9,236 nucleotides of DNA, taken from contig JAGHBD010000037.1 in the NCBI GenBank assembly GCA_021161135.1, positions 1-9,236 of the forward strand, given 5' to 3'. Under the pieces are notes generated by a model that was not told where the DNA came from, did not search any database, and saw nothing but the letters and a program-made list of their open reading frames with translations. Numbering within the stretch: position 1 is the stretch's first letter; the number at the start of each line of letters is the position of its first letter. The position numbers and the translations under genes were made by a program. This document shows positions 1 through 5,813 of the stretch, in pieces. The stretch comes from Thermoplasmata archaeon (lineage in GTDB: Archaea; Thermoplasmatota; E2; UBA202; JdFR-43).

Positions 1-332
1 ACTCTTAATTGAGGATAAACAAATTTTCCAAATACATACCAGCCTGTTCCCCATAGAGTATGATAATCATGATTTTTACTTTTTATAAGAATTCCAGCCT
101 CTCCTGTAAAATACTCTCCTATTCTTGCACTCACTCCAATCTTTTTACAATCTGGAGGAGTGGTGAAATTATCTTTTAAGTGAAATTTCCAGAATATGGA
201 GATTGTTTTTGTGTATAGGTTATATGAATTTTCGTAGCCAACATTTTCCTCCTTTTTGTTTTCGTTTGCAGAAATAAAATATGGCGATAAAATGAATGTA
301 GATAGCATGATAACAAGTAATTTTCCCTTCAT
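1..332 (-). CDS. Partial secreted protein of unknown function (5' part, runs off left edge)
   Basis: An open frame of 110 codons starts with the ATG at 332-330 on the minus strand and has no stop before the window edge. I do not recognise the family. The N-terminus (MKGKLLVIMLSTFILSPYF...) is a good signal peptide: a basic start, a hydrophobic core of about 16 residues and a small-residue cleavage region near residues 21-23 (ISA/NE). The mature part is polar and aromatic, with a single Cys near residue 63 (PPDCKK) and motifs such as WGTGWYVFG near the edge, which suggests a beta-rich extracellular protein. It is divergently transcribed from glyA. A weak A/T box (AAATATT, 357-351) lies about 25 nt upstream of the ATG and no Shine-Dalgarno is visible, as for the other first genes here. 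Coding status rests on the long open frame, the signal peptide and the plausible promoter spacing. Function is unknown. Confidence 0.72.
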   Translation of the reverse strand, partial: MKGKLLVIMLSTFILSPYFISANENKKEENVGYENSYNLYTKTISIFWKFHLKDNFTTPPDCKKIGVSARIGEYFTGEAGILIKSKNHDYHTLWGTGWYVFGKFVYPQLR

Positions 333-350
333 GAATTTTTATTTGTTTGC

Positions 351-357
351 AATATTT
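351..357 (-). promoter_or_regulatory. Weak TATA-like box for the minus-strand secreted-protein gene
   Basis: AAATATT on the minus strand begins 25 nt before the ATG at 332. The position fits a leaderless archaeal transcript, but the box is a poor match and the surroundings are A/T rich anyway. Confidence 0.3.
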
Positions 358-382
358 GTGATTTTCTGATTATGAATTCCAG

Positions 383-394
383 GAAACGAGTTTC
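383..394. repeat. Short inverted repeat in the divergent promoter region
   Basis: GAAAC-GA-GTTTC, with 5-bp arms and a 2-bp gap, lies about 17 bp upstream of the glyA TATA-like box and between the two divergent starts. It could be a small operator. An inverted repeat this short is also expected by chance in A/T-rich DNA. Confidence 0.2.
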
Positions 395-410
395 TCATTC
401 ATTCCACTAC

Positions 411-419
411 CTTTTTATT
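411..419 (+). promoter_or_regulatory. TATA-like box for the glyA operon
   Basis: CTTTTTATT starts 28 nt before the glyA ATG (439). This is the spacing seen at the later promoters (3799, 5786, 7470), so transcription should begin at or within a base or two of the ATG. There is no Shine-Dalgarno sequence before 439; the last bases are C/T rich. Confidence 0.5.
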
Positions 420-438
420 TGCATCCCCATTTCATTTC

Positions 439-1731
439 ATGGAATGGCTTAAAGAAGCTCTGTTTGTAAGAGAAATGGCAAGAAAAAATAATGAATTTTT
501 TGGTGAATGTCTTCCAATGATTGCCTCAGAAAATATTCTCTCGCCTCTCTGCCAAGAAATGCTTGTAACCGATTTTCATGGAAGATATGCAGAAGGCACT
601 CCAGGCAACAGATATTATCAGGGATGTAAATATTTTGATGAAGTTGAAAGAAAGGCGATCGAGCTTGCGAAAAAACTTTTTGACTGTAAATATGCTGATG
701 TCCGTCCCACCTCAGGAACTGTAGCCAATATGGCGATTTTCAAGGCATTTGCTTCGCCAGGCGATGATGTTACGGTGCTTGACACAGCAGATGGAGCTCA
801 CATCTCATTTGGTAAGTGGGGAGCGGCGGGGCTGCGGGGCTTAAATTTACACATATATCCATTTGATGAAGAAAAAATGAATATAGATGTTGACGGAGCA
901 ATAAAGCTCATTCGTGAGGTGGAGCCGAAGCTTGCTCTTTTTGGGCAGAGCGTTTTTCTCTTTCCAACCCCCTTAAAAGAACTTGCTGATGTTGCCCATG
1001 AAGTTGGTGCCAAAGTTATATACGATGCTGCCCATGTACTGGGTTTAATAGCGGGAGGAAAATTCCAGCAACCGCTGAAAGAAGGTGCCGATGTAATGAC
1101 GGGTTCAACTCATAAAACGCTGCCTGGTCCGCAAGGAGGAGTGATACTTGCCAATAAAACAAGGGAGGAGGAGAAAGAGATGAAATACCTTGACTGGGCT
1201 GTATTTCCAGGTGTTACCTCATCATACCATCTCCATCATGTTGCAGCCAAAGCTATAGCATTTGCTGAGCATCTTCAATTTGGCAGAGAATATGCGGAGC
1301 AGATTGTGAGAAATGCGAAGAAACTGGCAGAAGAACTCTATAACTTGGGCTTCGATGTTTTGGGCAAGGATTATGGATTCACAGAGTCGCATCAGGTACT
1401 GTTTAGAGTTGGGAAGGAAAAAGGGAGGGAGGCAGCGGAACTACTTGAGGAGGGAGGCATAATTGCAAATATGAATATGGTGCCGGGCGACGAGCATCCA
1501 TTGCGCCCCTCAGGCATAAGATTGGGGGTACAGGAGCTGACGAGACTAGGAATGAAGGAAGAAGAAATGGAGGAGGTAGCAAAGTTTTTCAAGCGTATTT
1601 TAATTGATAAGGAAGAGCCTTCAAAGGTGAGAAAGGATGTTGTAGAGTTCAAGAAAAATTACAGGAAAATACACTATTGTTTCTATGAAGGAAGAGATCC
1701 TTATGAATTCATAGAGCTGGTAAGAGTATGA
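439..1731 (+). CDS. glyA: Serine hydroxymethyltransferase (PLP-dependent, archaeal type)
   Basis: This cytosolic enzyme interconverts serine and glycine and passes the one-carbon unit to a pterin carrier, which in archaea may be tetrahydromethanopterin or tetrahydrofolate. At 430 aa it is full length for the family. Visible signatures in order: the N-terminal LPMIASEN near residues 25-32; YAEGTPGNRYYQGC at 50-63, matching the SHMT motif YAEGYPGKRYYGGC; H121, the pyridine-stacking histidine; YDAAHVLGL with D196 and H199; GSTHKTLPGPQGG, where K226 is the Schiff-base lysine; and SGIRLG with R361 for the substrate carboxylate. The start is set by the TATA spacing and by the N-terminal match. The stop overlaps the next start (ATGA at 1728-1731), so it is co-transcribed with the genes below. 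It differs from bacterial GlyA in places (STHKTLPGPQ in place of TTHKTLRGPR), as expected for an archaeal branch. Confidence 0.95.
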   Translation: MEWLKEALFVREMARKNNEFFGECLPMIASENILSPLCQEMLVTDFHGRYAEGTPGNRYYQGCKYFDEVERKAIELAKKLFDCKYADVRPTSGTVANMAIFKAFASPGDDVTVLDTADGAHISFGKWGAAGLRGLNLHIYPFDEEKMNIDVDGAIKLIREVEPKLALFGQSVFLFPTPLKELADVAHEVGAKVIYDAAHVLGLIAGGKFQQPLKEGADVMTGSTHKTLPGPQGGVILANKTREEEKEMKYLDWAVFPGVTSSYHLHHVAAKAIAFAEHLQFGREYAEQIVRNAKKLAEELYNLGFDVLGKDYGFTESHQVLFRVGKEKGREAAELLEEGGIIANMNMVPGDEHPLRPSGIRLGVQELTRLGMKEEEMEEVAKFFKRILIDKEEPSKVRKDVVEFKKNYRKIHYCFYEGRDPYEFIELVRV

Positions 1732-2246
1732 AAATAGCACTTACAGGCACACCAGGCGTGGGAAAAAGCGAGGTGGCAAAAAGACTCGAAGAAATGGGGT
1801 ACAATGTGCTCAGGCTTGAGGAAATAGTGGATAGATTTGTGATTGGCTATGATGATGAAAGAGAGAGTAAGATAGTTGATGAGGAGGCGATGGATGAGTA
1901 TATTCGGGGCATAAAGGAAAAAGACATACTCATAATAGAGGGGCATCTCAGCCACTTGCTTAGCGTGGATGGTGTGATAATATTGAGATGCCACCCGAAA
2001 GAATTAATAAAAAGGCTAAGGACAAAAAAATGGAATGAGAAGAAAATCAAAGAAAATGTTGAAGCTGAAGCACTCGACATAATACTGGAAAGAGCACTCG
2101 AAAAACACAGGAAGATATGGGAAATTGAGACAACTGGAAAGAATGTGGATGAGGTGGCGGAGGAAGTGAGAAAGATAATTGAAAAAAGACCCCCTCCAAA
2201 TTACGGAAATATTGACTATAGTGAATGGTTGATGGAAAATGCTTGA
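1728..2246 (+). CDS. AK6/Fap7-like adenylate kinase / ribosome-maturation NTPase
   Basis: This is a small P-loop NTPase of the archaeal Fap7 (AK6) family. Family members have adenylate kinase and ATPase activity and act in final maturation of the small ribosomal subunit, binding uS11. The 172 aa length is usual. The Walker A motif GTPGVGKS lies at residues 7-14. A Walker-B-like strand ends in IIEGHLSHLL near residues 69-78, corresponding to the DxH/EGH region of Fap7. The LRCHPKELIKRL segment and the KWNEKKIKENVEAEALD segment match the AMP-side and lid helices of the family. The C-terminal tail (GNIDYSEWL) also fits archaeal homologues. The ATG overlaps the glyA stop by 4 nt (ATGA), so translation is probably coupled. 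Adjacency to glyA suggests only shared housekeeping transcription. Confidence 0.88.
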   Translation: MKIALTGTPGVGKSEVAKRLEEMGYNVLRLEEIVDRFVIGYDDERESKIVDEEAMDEYIRGIKEKDILIIEGHLSHLLSVDGVIILRCHPKELIKRLRTKKWNEKKIKENVEAEALDIILERALEKHRKIWEIETTGKNVDEVAEEVRKIIEKRPPPNYGNIDYSEWLMENA

Positions 2247-2847
2247 TAAATATAGGCAAAAGGCAGAGTATATATTAGAGCCCATTGCAGGAAAAATCAG
2301 CATGGAAGCGAACTGGCTCACCTATCTTTCTCTTTTATTTGCTTTCTTCGCTGGCATCGCTTCCTTTTTATCATTTGAAAGAAGATACCTTTTGCTTTTC
2401 GCCTCTCTCTGCATTTTTATAAACGGTCTTTTAGATGCTCTCGATGGCAAAATAGCGAGAATGAAGGGGAAGGCGAGCAAAAAAGGAGATTTTGTTGATC
2501 ATGCCATAGATAGATTTTCAGATGCCCTAATCATAGGCGGAATAGCCCTTTCACCATGGGTCGATAAGCTCATAGCCGTCCCTGCCATCGCCGCCGTCCT
2601 GCTGGTAAGCTATCTGGGCACGCAGGCGCAGGCGGTGGGCTATAAAAGGGTTTATGCGGGAGCGTTGGGGAGAGCTGACAGAATAGCAATATTGTTTTTT
2701 GCATGCATACTGCAGTTCTTTTTGGATAAAATTTTTGGCTTTTACTTGCTTGAGTGGGTGATGATATATTTTATAGTGGCTGGTGTGATAACAATAGTGC
2801 AGAGATATTTCGCTGTTATGAAATGGTTTGGAAATGATAAAAGATAA
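2239..2847 (+). CDS. CDP-alcohol phosphatidyltransferase, probably archaetidylinositol phosphate synthase
   Basis: This integral membrane enzyme joins a polar alcohol phosphate to CDP-activated lipid, here presumably CDP-archaeol. The family signature D-x2-D-G-x2-A-R-x8-G-x3-D-x3-D is complete: D66, D69, G70, A73, R74, G83, D87 and D91. The four aspartates bind the divalent metals and act in catalysis. About six hydrophobic segments follow the usual topology (roughly 28-46, 50-66, 93-110, 112-128, 148-163 and 168-188). The N-terminus (MLDKYRQKAEYILEPIAGKI) and the GRADRIAILFFA segment near 143-154 resemble archaetidylinositol phosphate synthases, so inositol phosphate is the best guess for acceptor. 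An archaetidylserine or archaetidylglycerol synthase cannot be excluded. The start overlaps the previous gene by 8 nt, which argues for an operon. Confidence 0.85.
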   Translation: MLDKYRQKAEYILEPIAGKISMEANWLTYLSLLFAFFAGIASFLSFERRYLLLFASLCIFINGLLDALDGKIARMKGKASKKGDFVDHAIDRFSDALIIGGIALSPWVDKLIAVPAIAAVLLVSYLGTQAQAVGYKRVYAGALGRADRIAILFFACILQFFLDKIFGFYLLEWVMIYFIVAGVITIVQRYFAVMKWFGNDKR

Positions 2848-2855
2848 ATTTGGAA

Positions 2856-3773
2856 ATGCTATCTTTAAGTGTGTGGAAAATCCTTGCAATTTATATTGTC
2901 GCTCTTGCAATGAAGCTTTTTGGATATATCATTTCTGGATATTTTGTTCTGCTTGCCGACGCCTTACATGGCATTTCTGATATTGCCGGCATACTCTTAC
3001 TCATTTCTTCAGGCATTATATCCAGGAAGCCAAGCGATGAATCGCATCCTCTGGGACATGAAATGGCTAGAAATGTTGCATCTCTCGTTGTAGCTGTCGT
3101 TTTCATAACCATAATTGCCTTCGAGCTTTTTAAAGAAGGAATAATAAAAATAATATCACCTGCTCCATATTACTCCAATACTTTAATTGTTATAGAAGTG
3201 GAATTGGCAGTGTTGCTTTTACTTCTCCTTTCAGCATATATACTTCATAAAGAAAAAGGTATAGTGAGTAGAACGCTTTTTCTCGAAAGCATTAACGATG
3301 CTCTCTCCACATTTGCTGCCATTGTGGGCATAGTTATTGTTAGCATTGGATACAGAATTTTTGATGGCATCGTATCAATTTTCATTGCTATTCTGATTTC
3401 ATATAACGCCTTCAAGCTAATAAGATACAATACTCGTTTCTTGCTCGGGATGTCACCATCAGATAAATTTTATCAAGATGTTGAAAAAATATGTAAATCA
3501 TTCAAAGAAGTTAAGGGAGTGCATGATATGATTGCCACATATATAGGTGAGAATAAAATACATCTTGACATGCATATAACGGTGGATGGAAAAATGAGCG
3601 TTGATGAAGCAGATAGGCTATCGGAGAAAATAGCGGAAAACTGCAGAAAGAATTGCCTGAAATTGGTTATCTTACCGTGCATTTCTGTCCTCATTACGGC
3701 GAAAAAAGAAAGATGTTGTAAAATTGGTAAATATTTTCTTGTTTATAAGAGCAAATTTTCACAATTGTTCTGA
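2856..3773 (+). CDS. Cation diffusion facilitator (CDF) metal exporter, C-terminal end frameshifted
   Basis: This is a metal/proton antiporter of the inner membrane that exports Zn2+, Fe2+ or a similar ion. Numbering is from the ATG at 2856; a TTG at 2850 would add only two residues. Six membrane segments lie near 7-28, 30-52, 73-92, 108-130, 145-165 and 168-186. TM2 holds HxxxD (H38, D42). The loop holds the conserved DESHPLGH (H64, H68). TM5 has ExxxD (E144, D148) where the family usually has HxxxD. The cytosolic domain begins near 201 and contains GVHDMIA...KIHLDMHITVDGKMSVDEADRLSEKIAE, a clear CDF C-terminal domain up to about residue 261. The remainder read in this frame (NCRKNCLKLVIL... 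to SQLF) does not look like the family, while another frame restores the expected ending (see 3641-3721). The gene follows the previous stop by 8 nt and closes the operon. As written the product is 305 aa; repaired it would be about 288 aa. Confidence 0.85.
   Translation: MLSLSVWKILAIYIVALAMKLFGYIISGYFVLLADALHGISDIAGILLLISSGIISRKPSDESHPLGHEMARNVASLVVAVVFITIIAFELFKEGIIKIISPAPYYSNTLIVIEVELAVLLLLLLSAYILHKEKGIVSRTLFLESINDALSTFAAIVGIVIVSIGYRIFDGIVSIFIAILISYNAFKLIRYNTRFLLGMSPSDKFYQDVEKICKSFKEVKGVHDMIATYIGENKIHLDMHITVDGKMSVDEADRLSEKIAENCRKNCLKLVILPCISVLITAKKERCCKIGKYFLVYKSKFSQLF
3641..3721 (+). other. Displaced C-terminal coding segment of the CDF exporter (other frame)
   Basis: Reading from CTG at 3641 gives 26 codons and then TAA (3719-3721). 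The peptide begins LQKELPEIG and continues YLTVHFCPHYGE, the final beta strand and VHxxPH-like ending expected after SEKIAE in CDF C-terminal domains. Joining it to the main frame needs one extra base in the A run at 3637-3640 (GAA AAA CTG instead of GAA AAC TGC), or an equivalent -1 shift by the ribosome. This is a direct reading of the sequence; the cause is unknown. Confidence 0.75.
3734..3744 (+). terminator. Possible T-rich archaeal terminator after the glyA operon
   Basis: TTTTCTTGTTT lies 13 nt after the restored stop of the exporter (3721) and before the promoter of the next gene. Archaeal termination often needs only T-rich non-template tracts. The tract is broken and the region is generally A/T rich, so this is a weak call. 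In the unrepaired reading it would lie inside the coding sequence. Confidence 0.3.
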
Positions 3774-3798
3774 ATTATTCGAAAAATGCACAATAAAA

Positions 3799-3806
3799 TT
3801 TAAATT
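3799..3806 (+). promoter_or_regulatory. TATA-like box for the Lon-like protease gene
   Basis: TTTAAATT begins 28 nt before the ATG at 3827, giving a predicted leaderless transcript. A second A/T box (CTATAAAAA, 3807-3815) is too close to the start for normal spacing. The gap of 105 nt between the restored exporter stop and this ATG gives the protease its own transcription unit. Confidence 0.55.
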
Positions 3807-3826
3807 CTATAAAAACTCCATATTAT

Positions 3827-5764
3827 ATGAGAAGGATAATTGTTATTGCTGTGGTTATGCTGCTCCCATTATCATCTGCTTTTGAAATAAGAGAATGGGA
3901 TAGGCACGTGTATTATAGAAACATAATATTGTATGCTCCTGCTGTAGCTCAAGCTGAAAATGGGAGTTATTTTGGTGTCCTTACTGAGATCAATGTTACA
4001 ATGATGAATGGCTCAGGCAATGTTTTTGTGATAACATCTCCTCTGACGCAGCTTGATATGCAGGGTTCAGCACGTCTTGCTGTCGATGTTGCGGGAATGA
4101 TTACAGGAATAGATACAAGCAAATACGATTTTCTTTTCCAGGTGAAAGCTGACTCGCCCATAGTTGGCGGCCCCTCCGCTGGAGCGACGATGTGCATAGC
4201 AGCGATTTGCCTGCTGGAAGGCATGGCAGCTAACGATGGCATCATAATGACTGGAATGATAAATCCTGATGGAAGCATCGGACCTGTTGGAGGGATACTT
4301 GAAAAAGGAGAAGCAGCGGGAAAAGCTGGAATGAAATATTTTTTGATTCCTAAGGGGCAGGGCATCGAATATAAAGTTGTGGAGGAGAAATCTGGTTGGG
4401 TGACATTTTATAGAAGAGTGCCTGTTAATGTTTCAGAGGAACTGTATAACAAATATGGCTTAATTGTAAAGGAGGTGGAGGATATCAACGACGCCCTCGT
4501 ATATTTCACTAATTACAGTTTTGAGGAGGAAAAATTGAATAAGACGATAATAACGGCAGAATACTACAGAGAAATCATGCAGCCACTTGCATATGAGATA
4601 CTGCAGGAGGCCAATGAAAGTTACATGGATGCTCAAAAAGCATACAACTCTGCTCAAATTCCTGTTGGTAGTTGGCTTTACAATCCAAAAGCAATAGTGG
4701 CAAACAGTCTTGATAATGCAGAAAAAATGCTTAACGATGCTCAACTGGCTTATAAAAACGCCTTCTATTACTACAGCATAAGCAAGGCATTTCAGTCGAA
4801 AATTAATTCGCTTTTCGTCAAATATGCATGTTCTTATTACAATGGCACAAGCATTCAGCAAATTTATGATAATGTTTCAAAAGCCGTCGAAAAGGCAGTT
4901 GAGACAGCAAAGAAGGCAGAAATCACCGGCATTGTAACTCTGCAATGCGTTGGGGCGGCGCAGCAACGGGCTCTCGAGGCGAGGGATTATCTTAACCAAA
5001 GTGCACAGCGAAGCCTTGACTATCTTTACTATCTTGCGTATGCAATGGAGAGGAGTAACACCGTCTATTGGTGGCTCAATCTTAGCAAAAATTTCAATGA
5101 AAGTTACGATGTTAATGAAACATGGGTAAAAGCGATGGCAGAAAAGTATTACGATTACGCCCAAAATATATTTTCATATGCAAACATACTTTCTGAGGAA
5201 ACAGGTTATTCAGGACAGTTTGTTAAAAAGGCAGGCGATTTACTTGATGAAGCATTTAAGCATAAGGAGGAATATCCTGCCGCCAGTTTATTCAATTCTT
5301 TGGAATCAATAGCTAACTCGAATCTTGCCATAGAAATGATTGGGGTGAGTAAAAACGAGATATATTCGAAGATAAATCGAACAAGCCAGATGGTGAGTTA
5401 TGCTATAGAGAAGGCAAGAAATATGAGCATCGAGCCCATCATGGCTGTGAGTTATGCAGAATTTGGAAGAAGTTTGGAAAATGATGATGCGGTGGCTGCT
5501 CTAACTTATTACAAATACGCCTATATGATTGCAAATATGTTATGCCTGGCAAAGGGATATAAAGTTAAAAAGGAAATCCATAAAAGTAACATAGAATGGG
5601 GAGGAGAGGCAAACAATGGCAACCAAAATTTGGAAATCAACTGGCCAATTGTAACGGTTCTAGCTTTTGTGATTGGACTAATTGCAGGTGTGGCAGCAGG
5701 AAGAGCATGGAAGGGAAGGAATAGCGAGGAAAATATAACTGAGGAAGAAGAAGGCATTGAATAA
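3827..5764 (+). CDS. Secreted, membrane-anchored Lon-like (S16) serine protease, archaeal type
   Basis: The 645 aa product starts with a signal peptide (residues 1 to about 18) and ends with one transmembrane helix near 605-625 (WPIVTVLAFVIGLIAG) followed by RAWKGR and an acidic tail, so the bulk should face outside. Residues about 35-225 are a Lon-type protease domain without the AAA+ motor. VGGPSAGATM carries the catalytic serine S117. PVGGILEKGEAAGKAGMKYFLIP carries the lysine K160 at the place of the Lon-B catalytic lysine (GGVTxK). Residues about 235-590 are helical, rich in Tyr, Ala and Asn, with no domain I recognise; they could be a coiled or TPR-like arm for substrate or partner binding. 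Many N-x-S/T sequons support surface glycosylation. Archaea have a known group of predicted secreted proteases like this, but substrates are not known to me. It lies directly upstream of an exported caspase-like protease. Confidence 0.88.
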   Translation: MRRIIVIAVVMLLPLSSAFEIREWDRHVYYRNIILYAPAVAQAENGSYFGVLTEINVTMMNGSGNVFVITSPLTQLDMQGSARLAVDVAGMITGIDTSKYDFLFQVKADSPIVGGPSAGATMCIAAICLLEGMAANDGIIMTGMINPDGSIGPVGGILEKGEAAGKAGMKYFLIPKGQGIEYKVVEEKSGWVTFYRRVPVNVSEELYNKYGLIVKEVEDINDALVYFTNYSFEEEKLNKTIITAEYYREIMQPLAYEILQEANESYMDAQKAYNSAQIPVGSWLYNPKAIVANSLDNAEKMLNDAQLAYKNAFYYYSISKAFQSKINSLFVKYACSYYNGTSIQQIYDNVSKAVEKAVETAKKAEITGIVTLQCVGAAQQRALEARDYLNQSAQRSLDYLYYLAYAMERSNTVYWWLNLSKNFNESYDVNETWVKAMAEKYYDYAQNIFSYANILSEETGYSGQFVKKAGDLLDEAFKHKEEYPAASLFNSLESIANSNLAIEMIGVSKNEIYSKINRTSQMVSYAIEKARNMSIEPIMAVSYAEFGRSLENDDAVAALTYYKYAYMIANMLCLAKGYKVKKEIHKSNIEWGGEANNGNQNLEINWPIVTVLAFVIGLIAGVAAGRAWKGRNSEENITEEEEGIE

Positions 5765-5785
5765 CCCCTCCTCCCAACCTAAATA

Positions 5786-5792
5786 ATATAAA
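5786..5792 (+). promoter_or_regulatory. TATA box for the caspase-like protease gene
   Basis: ATATAAA begins 28 nt before the ATG at 5814, in the 49-nt gap after the Lon-like gene. The same heptamer occurs at 7470-7476, 27 nt before the proposed GTG start of the next gene. This supports a leaderless start at 5814 and separate transcription of the two protease genes, with read-through still possible. Confidence 0.65.
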
Positions 5793-5813
5793 CACTATTG
5801 CAATTATACTCTC

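Noticed and set aside
333..438. Small RNA or riboswitch in the divergent intergenic region
   Set aside because: Only a 5-bp inverted repeat is present. The glyA transcript appears leaderless, leaving no room for a 5' riboswitch.
3635..3641. GGAAAAC as a programmed -1 frameshift site
   Set aside because: It does not satisfy the X XXY YYZ pattern, and I saw no clear stimulatory hairpin just after it. A lost A in the run is simpler.
3722..3773. Main-frame tail of the CDF exporter (to SQLF) as a genuine C-terminal extension
   Set aside because: It is A/T-rich, unlike the family, and overlaps a plausible terminator tract. The alternative frame gives a family-like ending and stop.
3967..4365. 132-codon minus-strand frame over the S16 catalytic region
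   Set aside because: It is antisense to the conserved GPSAG and GGILEK motifs. Its Pro/Ser/Ala-rich sequence is what the complement of such codons gives.
4460..4861. 133-codon open frame on the minus strand inside the Lon-like protease gene
   Set aside because: The translation is a Cys/Ile/Phe-rich string with no domain, signal or promoter, and it lies fully antisense to a well-supported gene.
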